Source: JBOFCO01 sp051646105 (GTDB lineage: Bacteria; Pseudomonadota; Alphaproteobacteria; Rhodobacterales; Rhodobacteraceae). Taken from it: 64,000 nt of DNA. Of this stretch, positions 49,980 through 57,996 are shown in pieces. The stretch spans positions 16,531-80,530 of the forward strand of contig JBOFCO010000095.1 in the NCBI GenBank assembly GCA_051646105.1, written 5' to 3'. Numbering within the stretch: the stretch's first letter is position 1; the number at the start of each line of letters is the position of its first letter. The position numbers were made by a program, and so were the translations under genes. The notes beneath the pieces are model-generated. The model made no database searches. It was not told the origin of the DNA and was given only the letters and a program-made list of their open reading frames with translations.

Positions 49980-50690
49980 TTAGTTCGCGCCCAAAGCGGT
50001 CTTGGCCTGCTCCAGCGCGGCCTTCAGCGCTTCGGGGTTGTTCTGGGCTGCTTCAAGCGCCGATTTGATCGACGACTTCGTGGCAGCATCCAGGCTGGAC
50101 GCATCGATCGCGGCCGAAACCTTGGCCATGTCGAAGTTTTCCGGGGTCAGCATATTGGCCAGATCACCCATCGCACCTTCGGCAGCGCCCGCAACGGCAT
50201 CGGCTGCACCGGCAGCGGCGTCTGCCGCACCTTCCGCAGCACCGGCAGCGGCATCAACTGCGGCATCCGCAGCGCCGGCAGCGGCGTCCGCTGCGCCTTC
50301 TGCAGCACCAGCAGCGGCATCAGCCGCGCCTTCTGCAGCACCGGCAACGGCGTCGGCGGCACCTTCGGCAGCACCAGCAGCGGCATCAGCCGCGCCTTCT
50401 GCAGCACCGGCAACGGCGTCGGCGGCACCTTCCGCTGCACCTGCGGCGGCATCAACGGCACCGGCAGCAGCGTCAGCGGCACCTTCGGCAGCGCCTTCGA
50501 CGGCACCGGCGGCGGCATCGGCAGCCCCTTCGGCAGCACCAGCAGCGGCCCCGGCCGCTGCACCAGCGGCTTCACCGGTTGCCTCAACGGCATCGCCTGC
50601 GGCTTTCTCGGCGTCCGAGCCGCGGAAAAACGCAAAATATCCACCGACCAGAACCAGTGCTGCGATGATGATGGCTACAAGCCTGTTCAT
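49980..50690 (-). CDS. Membrane-anchored 11-residue-repeat (LEA-like) protein
   Basis: A 236-residue protein with an N-terminal membrane helix (residues 4-22, LVAIIIAALVLVGGYFAFF), a long Ala/Gly/Asp/Glu repeat (about 30-176) and a short non-repeat end (MLTPENFDMAKVSAAIDASSL ... ALEQAKTALGAN). The repeat has period 11, consensus D-A-x-A-G-A-A-E-G-A-A, at least six clear copies. Eleven-residue periodicity fits an extended amphipathic helix as in group 3 LEA proteins and synuclein, which protect membranes or proteins on drying or freezing; that role is inference. Very Ala-rich, one Met-Gly junction ends the repeats. Divergent from infC. Confidence 0.75.
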   Translation of the reverse strand: MNRLVAIIIAALVLVGGYFAFFRGSDAEKAAGDAVEATGEAAGAAAGAAAGAAEGAADAAAGAVEGAAEGAADAAAGAVDAAAGAAEGAADAVAGAAEGAADAAAGAAEGAADAVAGAAEGAADAAAGAAEGAADAAAGAADAAVDAAAGAAEGAADAAAGAADAVAGAAEGAMGDLANMLTPENFDMAKVSAAIDASSLDAATKSSIKSALEAAQNNPEALKAALEQAKTALGAN

Positions 50691-50868
50691 TTAACCCTCC
50701 ATGAACGGGAAACAGATAGGCGCGGTATGACCTATTTGTGCGGCATTGGAAAGGACACTCGCTGAAAGTTGTGGCAAACTCCCGCTGAATTCCGGGTTGA
50801 AACCGCAGCCACGTAAGACTACGTTGCCGCCCGGACAAATTCCCCGAAACGGCCGAAAGGAAAACACC

Positions 50869-51408
50869 CTGGCTCGCAGACCGCACAACGCCCCGCCCCA
50901 ACGCGACACCGGCCCCCGCGTGAATGATCGCATCCGCGCCCCGGAAATAAGACTGATCGGTGCCGATGGTGAAAATGTCGGGGTGGTGACACCCGCGCGG
51001 GCCATGCAGATGGCGGAAGAGGCCGGGCTGGACCTGGTGGAAATTTCGCCGACCGCCGTGCCCCCTGTCTGCAAGATCATGGATTTCGGCAAGTTCAAAT
51101 ACGAACAGCAGAAGCGAGAGGCGGAAGCCCGCAAGAACCAGAAGATCATCGAGATCAAGGAAATCAAGTTCCGGCCCGGAACGGACAGCCATGACTATGA
51201 TGTAAAGATGCGTTCCATCGGAAAATTCCTGGATGGCGGCGACAAGGTGAAGGTCACCCTGCGCTTCCGCGGCCGCGAAATGGCGCACCAGCAGCTTGGT
51301 CTGGAACTGCTGAACCGCGTTGCCGATGACATCAAGGAAATCGGCAAGATCGAGTCGATGCCGAAACTGGAAGGCAAGCAGATGGTGATGATGATCGCGC
51401 CGAAGTAA
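50869..51408 (+). CDS. infC: Translation initiation factor IF-3
   Basis: Binds the 30S subunit and checks the initiator codon. The 179-residue protein has the N-domain (GPRVNDRIRAPEIRLIGADGENVGVV), lysine-rich linker (QQKREAEARKNQKIIEIKEIKFRP) and C-domain (DYDVKMRSIGKFLDGGDKVKVTLRFRGREMAHQ). The best start is CTG at 50869: AAAGGAAAA lies just before it and the product then begins LARRPHNAPP, as in related bacteria. infC genes commonly use rare starts, which lets IF-3 repress its own translation. ATG at 50746 would add 41 unlikely residues. Confidence 0.95.
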   Translation: MARRPHNAPPQRDTGPRVNDRIRAPEIRLIGADGENVGVVTPARAMQMAEEAGLDLVEISPTAVPPVCKIMDFGKFKYEQQKREAEARKNQKIIEIKEIKFRPGTDSHDYDVKMRSIGKFLDGGDKVKVTLRFRGREMAHQQLGLELLNRVADDIKEIGKIESMPKLEGKQMVMMIAPK

Positions 51409-51435
51409 GCGCCTTTTTCACGACAGGACATCAAG

Positions 51436-51462
51436 CGGGGGCTTCGGTCCCCGTTTTCTTTT
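51436..51462 (+). terminator. Intrinsic terminator of infC
   Basis: CGGGGGC (51436-51442) pairs with GTCCCCG (51447-51453) around a TTCG tetraloop, followed by TTTTCTTTTG. A textbook-strength terminator 28 bases past the infC stop. Confidence 0.93.
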
Positions 51463-51471
51463 GTTCTATGA

Positions 51472-51489
51472 TTCAACTTTTATGTTGAA
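51472..51489. promoter_or_regulatory. Inverted repeat before the ArsR-type gene
   Basis: TTCAAC-n6-GTTGAA, perfect 6-base arms, 31 bases upstream of the ArsR start. A good candidate for the regulator's own operator. Confidence 0.5.
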
Positions 51490-51519
51490 CGAATCGAGCC
51501 AAAGCATTAATTCACACAT

Positions 51520-51933
51520 ATGGTTGAACAAGAAACTCCCGATCCGCTGACCAAAGCGCTGAAAGCCGCAGGCGATCCGACGCGGCGCGCGATCCTGACG
51601 TTGCTGGCCCAGAACGGCCCGACGCGTGTGACCGAAATATCCGACCGCTTCGCGCAAAGCCTGAATGCGATCTCGCGGCACATCATGGTGCTGGAAGACG
51701 CCGGGCTGGTCCGTCGACGCACGGTCTGGCGCGCGCATTACATCGAGATCGATCTGGCCCCGCTGGCGGCGGTCGAGAAATGGTTCGGCAGCCTTCGTTC
51801 GATCTGGGCGCTTCGACTGGAGGCGCTGGACACCGCATTCAAGCAGGAGACGCAAGATGAACCAGATGGCAACCGCAGAACTTACGATGACGGTGACGCG
51901 GGTGATCCCCGCCCCGCCCGCCCGCGTTTATGA
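51520..51933 (+). CDS. ArsR-family transcriptional regulator
   Basis: A 137-residue winged-helix repressor: PLTKALKAAGDPTRRAILTLLAQNGPTRVTEISDRFAQSLNAISRHIMVLEDAGLVRRRTVWRAHYIEI is the family core. No metal-binding ELCVCDL motif is present, so it belongs to the non-metal group that often pairs with SRPBCC proteins. The last 25 residues overlap the start of the SRPBCC gene by 77 bases in another frame and are low-complexity, so the useful protein probably ends earlier. The ATG follows a possible operator. Confidence 0.88.
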   Translation: MVEQETPDPLTKALKAAGDPTRRAILTLLAQNGPTRVTEISDRFAQSLNAISRHIMVLEDAGLVRRRTVWRAHYIEIDLAPLAAVEKWFGSLRSIWALRLEALDTAFKQETQDEPDGNRRTYDDGDAGDPRPARPRL

Positions 51934-52294
51934 CGCCTGGCTGGACCCGAAAATGCTGGCGCGATTCATGGTGCCCTGTGATGGCGGCACCGTGCCCGAA
52001 GCGGGAACAGATCCGCGCGTGGGCGGCACCTTTCGTATCGTGATGAACGACGGCGAAAAGGACACGCCGCATCACGGCACCTATCTGGAACTGGTGCCCC
52101 ATAAACGGCTGGTTTTCACGTGGCTGTCGCCGCATTCGGTCGAAGGCAGCGTGGTGACGCTGACCCTGACACCGGAAGGCGACGGCACACGCATCGATCT
52201 GCGGCAGGACCGCTTCGCCAGCGAAGGCGCACGCGACGGTCACATGAAGGGCTGGACCCGCATTCTGGCAGAACTGGCGGCGACGGCGCTCTAG
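51857..52294 (+). CDS. SRPBCC (AHSA1-type) protein
   Basis: A 145-residue START-like fold of the activator-of-Hsp90-homologue-1 family. Seen: VTRVIPAPPARVYDAWLDPKMLARFM, GGTFRIVMNDGEKDTPHHGTYLELVPHKRLVFTW and the C-terminal HMKGWTRILAELA. In bacteria such proteins paired with ArsR regulators are thought to bind small hydrophobic ligands; the ligand is unknown. ATG at 51857 is used, ATG at 51866 is an alternative. Its TAG stop shares CTAG with the convergent gene. Confidence 0.87.
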   Translation: MNQMATAELTMTVTRVIPAPPARVYDAWLDPKMLARFMVPCDGGTVPEAGTDPRVGGTFRIVMNDGEKDTPHHGTYLELVPHKRLVFTWLSPHSVEGSVVTLTLTPEGDGTRIDLRQDRFASEGARDGHMKGWTRILAELAATAL

Positions 52295-53298
52295 GGCTGT
52301 CGTGGCTGCGGACGCAGGGGAATTTCCTTCAGCAGCCCCCCTACCCCCATACCCATGATCATCTGCGGCGTTACCGGCACACCGCAGATGATCCGCTCCA
52401 TCACCCAGTCGGCCCCGTTCAGGGCGGGGCTGCGCACGCATCCCGGCAAACCGATCACCGGCACCGGGCCAAGGCTTCCCAGAAACAGCAGGTTGCCCGG
52501 GTCCACCGGCATTCCGACATGCGCCACCATCCCGCCTGCGCGGCGCAAGGCCTCTGGCGCAACATCGCGGGGATCCGAAGTGGCCGATCCGGTCAGGATC
52601 AGGATCATCTCGGCATCCGCCGCCTCGCGGATCGCATCGGCCAACGCTGCAGTGCGGTGCGGCACAACCTTCTTCGCGCCGAGTGTGACACCCAGCCGTG
52701 ACAAACGTTCGGCAATGGTGCGTCGGCCCTTTTCGATCAGCTTTCCCTCCTCCGCCGCGCCTTCGACCGTGGTCTGGATCAGCATGGCAGAGCCGATCCG
52801 CGGCGATGACAGTGCAATCGCCCCGTCGCCGCCCGCACAGGCCGCATCCAGCGCGGCACGCGGCACGCCATAGGCGATGATCTTGACCGTCGCCACCATC
52901 TCGTCCGCCGTGACGCGCTGCCATTCCGGCAGCGTGGCAAGCGTGATCGCCGGATCGGCACTATTCAGCGCCGCCACGCGCGCGGCATCCAGGCGCAACA
53001 CGCCCGGCCCCGTCGAATGCACATTGACCCGCCCGGTTCCGACCGGCTTCAGCACCAGCCCCGCAACGGTTTCATCCGGCACCAAGGCGCGGGCCACGGC
53101 CAGCGCTGCCTCATCCTCGTGCACATCACCGGCCCCAAGACGCGCAACCGTCACCCGCTCGATACCCGCCGCCCGCAGCGCGGCAAGCTCGGCATCGCCC
53201 AGCCTGACGCCCTTGCGCAGCCGACCGCCGGGCAGGGCCACGGAATGCGCAAGGATCGCACCCGCAGCTTCCGACAGGGACCGTTCACCGAACTCCAT
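52291..53298 (-). CDS. Molybdopterin-binding (MoCF) protein
   Basis: A 335-residue protein whose C-terminal half carries a MoCF_biosynth-type domain (AEMILILTGSATSDPRDVAPEALRRAGGMVAHVGMPVDPGN and VIGLPGCVRSPALNGADWV), similar to MoeA/MogA. The N-terminal half (AGAILAHSV-x-LPGGRLRKG) resembles the MoeA-like dimer region of proteins linked to xanthine-dehydrogenase/CO-dehydrogenase maturation. It starts seven bases after the XdhC-like gene, so the two form one unit. Likely role: handling of the molybdenum cofactor for a hydroxylase. Confidence 0.85.
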   Translation of the reverse strand: MEFGERSLSEAAGAILAHSVALPGGRLRKGVRLGDAELAALRAAGIERVTVARLGAGDVHEDEAALAVARALVPDETVAGLVLKPVGTGRVNVHSTGPGVLRLDAARVAALNSADPAITLATLPEWQRVTADEMVATVKIIAYGVPRAALDAACAGGDGAIALSSPRIGSAMLIQTTVEGAAEEGKLIEKGRRTIAERLSRLGVTLGAKKVVPHRTAALADAIREAADAEMILILTGSATSDPRDVAPEALRRAGGMVAHVGMPVDPGNLLFLGSLGPVPVIGLPGCVRSPALNGADWVMERIICGVPVTPQMIMGMGVGGLLKEIPLRPQPRQP

Positions 53299-53304
53299 CC
53301 CCGG

Positions 53305-54303
53305 CTATCCCTGCCGCAGCCGCTGGGTGATCTGGGCAAGGATGGACACGGCGATTTCTGCCGGGGTCTTTGCCCCGATATCCAGCCCGACCGGCGCGTG
53401 AATCCGGGCGATGGCCTGCTCGGGCACACCCGCGCCGCGCAGGCGGTCCAGACGCTTGGCATGGGTGCGCGTGGACCCCAGACACCCGATGTAAAAAGCA
53501 GGGCTGTCAAAGGCCGCAAGGATCGCGGGGTCGTCCAGTTTCGGATCGTGGGTCAGGGTGACGATAGCTGTGCGGGCGTCAGGTTTCTGGCTGCGCAGGG
53601 CCTCGTCCGGCCAGTCGTCAAGGATCGTCTCGCCGGGAAAGCGTTCCGCAGCACCAAACGCCCCGCGCGGGTCGATCAGCACCGGGGCGTAACCCGCCAG
53701 CCGCGCCATCGCCAGCAGCGGCTGCGCGATATGGACCGCACCCACGACGATCATGCGCAGTGGCGGGTTGTGGACGGCAGTGAACACATCTTCGTCAGGG
53801 CCGGAACGATCCGCGCGAAGACGTTCCCGCGAGGCATCCGGCGCGTTCGTCAGTTCTGGCCCGGAATAAAGCCGCCTTTGCCAGTTCCCAAGGTCAGTGG
53901 TGAGCAACGCCGGTTCCTGCGCGGCACGGGCGGCCACAAGTTCGGCCAGCATCGATTCCGGCAGCCCGGTCGCGGCAACGGGTTCCACCAGCACCCGGAT
54001 GGTGCCGCCACAGGCCAGCCCGACAGCAAAGGCCTGATCGTCAGAGACGCCAAAGGTCAGGAGGCGCGGCTTGCCATCAGTCAGCGCAGCCAGCGATTCC
54101 TCGACCACCGCGCCCTCGACACAGCCGCCAGAGACCGATCCCATGATCTGTCCTTCGCCCGACACCGCAAGCTGGCTGCCCGCCGCGCGCGGGGCCGATC
54201 CCCAGGTTTCGACAACGGTCGCCAGAACCGCGCCGCGCCCCGCGCGATGCCAGTCAAGGGCGATTTCCGGAATCTGGTCGTGCTGGTGGCGGTCGTCAGT
54301 CAT
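53305..54303 (-). CDS. XdhC/CoxI-family Mo-cofactor chaperone
   Basis: A 332-residue protein with an N-terminal XdhC/CoxI domain (VLATVVETWGSAPRAAGSQLAVS, then GSVSGGCVEGAVVEE with the conserved cysteine) and a C-terminal Rossmann domain (RMIVVGAVHIAQPLLAMARLAGY, IGCLGSTRTHAKRLDRL, HAPVGLDIGAKTPAEIAVSILA). Such proteins bind and sulfurate molybdenum cofactor and insert it into xanthine-dehydrogenase-type enzymes. The gene precedes the MoCF-binding gene and is separated from coxE by the OmpA gene. The target enzyme is not in the window. Confidence 0.92.
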   Translation of the reverse strand: MTDDRHQHDQIPEIALDWHRAGRGAVLATVVETWGSAPRAAGSQLAVSGEGQIMGSVSGGCVEGAVVEESLAALTDGKPRLLTFGVSDDQAFAVGLACGGTIRVLVEPVAATGLPESMLAELVAARAAQEPALLTTDLGNWQRRLYSGPELTNAPDASRERLRADRSGPDEDVFTAVHNPPLRMIVVGAVHIAQPLLAMARLAGYAPVLIDPRGAFGAAERFPGETILDDWPDEALRSQKPDARTAIVTLTHDPKLDDPAILAAFDSPAFYIGCLGSTRTHAKRLDRLRGAGVPEQAIARIHAPVGLDIGAKTPAEIAVSILAQITQRLRQG

Positions 54304-54382
54304 CGGGCACCTCTGGCATTCAAGGCAATTATGATAGCCCGCACGACCGCTTTGCCATAGGGCTTTGGTCGCCCCAAAGACT

Positions 54383-54409
54383 AAAAAGACCCGCCCCGGA
54401 AGGGACGGG
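54383..54409 (-). terminator. Intrinsic terminator of the OmpA-family gene
   Basis: On the minus strand CCCGTCCC-TTCC-GGGGCGGG (54409-54390, one G-U pair) followed by TCTTTTT. It separates the OmpA gene from the XdhC-like gene, which therefore needs its own promoter. Confidence 0.85.
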
Positions 54410-54430
54410 CCGAAACAGGTTTCGCAGAAA

Positions 54431-56569
54431 TCAGCGCAGCGCGGTATTCAGCAGCCCGGTAATCCGCCGTGCGGCGGTGCGGCGGTTCAGCGGTTCGTCG
54501 CCATCCGTCTGCACCAGCAGGTCGCTTTCGCCATAGCCCTGCACGACAAGGTTTTCCGGCGGGACGCCGTAATATTCTGTCAGCGCCAGCGCCACCGATT
54601 CCGCCCGCCGGTCGGACAGGGCAAGATTGGATGCAGCACTGCCCACGGCATCGGTATGACCTTCGATCAGGAAGATCTCGTTCGGGTTTTCATCGACCAG
54701 ATCGCGGATCAGATTGCCCAGCCGCGACAGCCGTTCCGCCTGGCTGGCCCGCACCGCCGAAGACCCGGTTTCAAAGACTATTGTCGCCTGATCGATTTCC
54801 GGGGCCAGCCTGCGCACCTGCGGAATATCCCGCACTTGGCGGAGAGAGAAGGTGCGCCCGACCCGCTTTGTCTCTGCCTCGATCAGGGCGGCGCGCAGCG
54901 CCAGATCATCGCCTTCGCGGATTTCGGGCAGGCGGCGCGGTTCGGGCAGCGTGGTCACGTCGACGCGCTGCACGGGGGCGGTGTCATCGATCAGGATACG
55001 CTCGATCCCGCGCGGGTCATAGGCGGACCGGCGCAGGATACGGCCGACCTGATCGCGGATGGTGACGATGCGCGTGCCATCTTCGCGCGTGACGGTGGTG
55101 CGGGTAGACCCATCGGTAAAGGTTTCCGTCTGCACGGTCGAACCGGGACGGCGCAGCAGCGTGTCATCGTCCTTGAGCACACGGTAGGTGCCATCCGGGC
55201 GGCGCAGGACGACCCGGTCGCCGGTGTTTGACACGACCTCGTCACCGCTTTTCAGCACCGCACCCACGACCAGCGCGCCAAGGATGACCAGACCGGCCTT
55301 TTCCAGATCGGACAGACCATCATCCTTTTTCGCCTTGGGCGCGGCGGCGGTGGCCTGCGGCTGCGCGACCGTTTTCTGTTCTGCGGGGGCACCGCTGGCC
55401 TTGGTCGCGAATTCCTCGTTGCTCGACCGTGCGGTTTCCTCGGTCACGGTCTGGGTTGTAACCTGTGCGGCAGTGGCATCAGGCGCGGTGATCGCGGCGG
55501 CAGCGGCAGGCTGCTCGACACCCGCCTCTGTCGGGGCGTCGCCCAGATCGATCACTTCGGCGGCGGTTTCAGGGGCAACCTCGATCACCTCGCCCTCGGC
55601 CACGGGTTCAAGAATCACAACGGGCGGCTCCACCGGGGCCGCAGGCTGTCCGGTCTCTGCCGTCTCTGCGGGGGCCGGTTCGGTTCGCGCCGGTTCGGCC
55701 GGGGTTGGATCGGCCGGGGCTGGATCGGCCTCTACCGGTTCGGCGACAGGTTCCTGCACCGTTTGCTCTTCAACCGCCTGTTCGGGCGCCTGCTCGGGCG
55801 CCTGTTCGGGCGCAGGCTCTTCCACGGCCTGTTCCGGGGTTGCCTCAACCGCAGGCTCCTCGGCGGTTTCAACGACCGGCTCCTGCGTTGGCTCGGCGAC
55901 TTCGCCTTGCTCTGCGGGCTGTTCTGCCGGTGCAGGCTCTGCCGCGGGCGCTTCTACCACGGGTGCCTCGACCGGCTGTTCCGCTTCGGCGGCGGCAGCT
56001 TCGGCGGCAGCTTTTGCGTCGGCCTCGGCCTGCGCAGCGGCTTCCGCAGCGGCAGCCTCTGCGGCTGCTTTGGCATCAGCTTCTGCCTGGGCAGCGGCAG
56101 CGGCGGCGGCCTCTGCTTCAGCGGCTTCGGCAGCAGCCTTGGCATCGGCCTCTGCCTGTGCGGCGGCTTCGGCAGCGGCGGCCTCTGCGGCTGCTTTGGC
56201 ATCAGCTTCTGCCTGGGCAGCGGCAGCGGCTTCGGCCTCTGCCCGTGCGGCTTCGGCAGCGGCGGCTTCGGCCTGGGCGGCAGCTTCGGCAGCAGCCGCA
56301 GCCTCTGCCTCGGCCTGCGCCTGCGCGGCTGCCTCCGCTTCGGCGGCGGCGGCGGCTTCAGCTTGAGCCGCCGCTTCGGCAGCAGCGGCGGCGGCGGCAG
56401 CTTCTGCCGCTGCCGGATCTACAGGCTCGTTGCCGGGCGCACAGGGCGGTTGCGCCCCGTCGGCGCAGAGCAGCGCCGGGTCGGTTGCGTCCTGAGCCAC
56501 AGAGGGCACCGGCACCAGCAAAGACAGGCTGGCCAGCAGCGCCGTCGTCGAATTCAGAATCTGTTTCAT
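54431..56569 (-). CDS. OmpA-family protein with long Ala-rich coiled region
   Basis: A 712-residue cell-envelope protein. Order: signal peptide (1-25), a charged Ala-rich region with repeats of QAEADAKAAAEAA (about 50-200, probable coiled coil), a Pro/Glu/Ala-rich linker (200-390), a hydrophobic stretch (KAGLVILGALVVGAVL, about 440), a basic beta-rich part and a C-terminal OmpA peptidoglycan-binding domain (IVFETGSSAVR ... IFLIEGHTDAVGSAASNLALSDRRAESVA). It should bind the cell wall from the outer membrane or periplasm. ATG at 56569 follows AAAGGA. It interrupts a set of cox-type maturation genes. Confidence 0.88.
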   Translation of the reverse strand: MKQILNSTTALLASLSLLVPVPSVAQDATDPALLCADGAQPPCAPGNEPVDPAAAEAAAAAAAAEAAAQAEAAAAAEAEAAAQAQAEAEAAAAAEAAAQAEAAAAEAARAEAEAAAAAQAEADAKAAAEAAAAEAAAQAEADAKAAAEAAEAEAAAAAAAQAEADAKAAAEAAAAEAAAQAEADAKAAAEAAAAEAEQPVEAPVVEAPAAEPAPAEQPAEQGEVAEPTQEPVVETAEEPAVEATPEQAVEEPAPEQAPEQAPEQAVEEQTVQEPVAEPVEADPAPADPTPAEPARTEPAPAETAETGQPAAPVEPPVVILEPVAEGEVIEVAPETAAEVIDLGDAPTEAGVEQPAAAAAITAPDATAAQVTTQTVTEETARSSNEEFATKASGAPAEQKTVAQPQATAAAPKAKKDDGLSDLEKAGLVILGALVVGAVLKSGDEVVSNTGDRVVLRRPDGTYRVLKDDDTLLRRPGSTVQTETFTDGSTRTTVTREDGTRIVTIRDQVGRILRRSAYDPRGIERILIDDTAPVQRVDVTTLPEPRRLPEIREGDDLALRAALIEAETKRVGRTFSLRQVRDIPQVRRLAPEIDQATIVFETGSSAVRASQAERLSRLGNLIRDLVDENPNEIFLIEGHTDAVGSAASNLALSDRRAESVALALTEYYGVPPENLVVQGYGESDLLVQTDGDEPLNRRTAARRITGLLNTALR

Positions 56570-56736
56570 CGTTCGTCCTTTCAGACCTCTATCCGGCGAA
56601 GGTGCGAGCATCCCAGCGAATCCTCGCGACTGCCATCGCAATACAACGTCAGAAAAGAGCATCGGCTCCTGTTATGCGATAGCAACGGGAATTTTCGGTA
56701 TTCTCGCGCCATTTTCCGGTTGGTTACGGCAGATTT

Positions 56737-57996
56737 TCAGCGATCCTCCGCCAGCATGGCCATCAGGCGGTCTTTCTCCCCCCTGTCGTCGGCACGGGAG
56801 ATCGCATCCCCCAACGCCTCAAGCGAGGCGATGGAATGCCCGGCGCGGAAGCTGTCGACATGCGGCAGCATGGCGCGGATGCCGCCGGCGCGCGGCGCGA
56901 AACCGTCCCAGCGCAACAGCGGATTGATCCAGATCACGCGCCGCGCCGACAGGTGCAGGCGCTCCATCTCTCGTGCCAGATCGCCGCCGCCGTCCCGGTC
57001 AAGACCATCCGTGATCAGCAGCACGATCGCCCCCTGCCCCATAACCCGCCGCGACCAGTCGCGGTTGAACCGGTGCAGGCATTCGGCGATGCGGGTGCCG
57101 CCCTGCCAATCCTGCGCCTCGGCCCCTGCTGCGGCCAGCGCCTGATCCACATCGCGGCGGTTGAGGTGACGGGTGATGTTGGTCAGCCGCGTGCCAAAGG
57201 TAAACGCGTGCACCTTTGCCCAGCCCTGCCCCTTGCGGTTGGCGACCGCATGCAGGAAATGCAGCACCGCGCGCGAATAGTCCGACATGGATCCCGATAT
57301 GTCGCACAGCGCCACCAGCGCGGGCCAGCGTTCACGCGGCGCGGCGCGTTCAAACCCCGAAAGCTCCCCCCCCTGACGGATCGCGCGGCGCATGGTGGCG
57401 CGCCAGTCGGGGCGGTGGCCCAAAACAGCAGGCCGCATCCGGCGCGAGGGGAGCGGCTTCACCGGCAGGCGCAACCGCGCCAGCATGCGCTTCGCCTCGG
57501 CCATCTCTGCCGCCGACATCTGCTCAAAATCCAGCGTCTTCAGCCGTTCTTCCTGCGACAGCGTCATCCGCGCGTCGATCTCGATCTCGTTGCCGCCCGA
57601 CTCCTCGCGCGGCGGCAGCGGGCGATCCGTCCCGTCCAGCAGCGCCTCGGCGGCGCGACGGGCGGCAGGATCGGCGCGGGTTTCTTCATTCGCGCCAGCC
57701 AGCGTCGGCAACAGCAGGCTCATCATATGTTCCAGAAACTGCGGATCGCGCCAATACAGCCGGAACACCTGCCCGAAGATGGCGCGATGCTCGGGGCGGC
57801 TGACGAAACAGGCATGCAGCGTCCAGTAGAAATCCCGCCGCTCGCCAAATCCCGCCGCCTCGACCGCGCGGATCGCGTCGATCACCCGGCCCGGCCCGAT
57901 GGGCAGGCCCGCCTTGCGCAGGGCGCGGGCAAAATGGGTGATGTTGACGGCCAGCCTGCCGTCCTGCGGGATCGGCAGCGAAATGCCGGGGGTCAT
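56737..57996 (-). CDS. CoxE-like von Willebrand factor A protein
   Basis: A 419-residue protein with a C-terminal VWA domain (DUF58/CoxE type): metal-ion site D-x-S-x-S in LCDISGSMSDYSRAVLHF, TRL and ITDGLDRDG. CoxE acts with the AAA+ protein CoxD and CoxF to assemble the CuSMoO2 centre of CO dehydrogenase; similar pairs mature other molybdenum hydroxylases. The ATG overlaps the coxD-like stop as ATGA, so the pair is coupled. No coxMSL structural genes are present. Confidence 0.9.
   Translation of the reverse strand: MTPGISLPIPQDGRLAVNITHFARALRKAGLPIGPGRVIDAIRAVEAAGFGERRDFYWTLHACFVSRPEHRAIFGQVFRLYWRDPQFLEHMMSLLLPTLAGANEETRADPAARRAAEALLDGTDRPLPPREESGGNEIEIDARMTLSQEERLKTLDFEQMSAAEMAEAKRMLARLRLPVKPLPSRRMRPAVLGHRPDWRATMRRAIRQGGELSGFERAAPRERWPALVALCDISGSMSDYSRAVLHFLHAVANRKGQGWAKVHAFTFGTRLTNITRHLNRRDVDQALAAAGAEAQDWQGGTRIAECLHRFNRDWSRRVMGQGAIVLLITDGLDRDGGGDLAREMERLHLSARRVIWINPLLRWDGFAPRAGGIRAMLPHVDSFRAGHSIASLEALGDAISRADDRGEKDRLMAMLAEDR

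Noticed and set aside
50002..50694. Long open frame opposite the 11-residue-repeat gene (230 codons, Ala/Ser/Pro-rich).
   Set aside because: It is the mirror of GCN-rich repeats; the minus-strand product has a membrane helix, a non-repeat end, and its own terminator.
55188..56366. Long Ala/Ser/Gly-rich frame on the plus strand opposite the OmpA-family gene.
   Set aside because: Shadow of Ala-rich codons; the minus strand carries a signal peptide and a complete OmpA domain.
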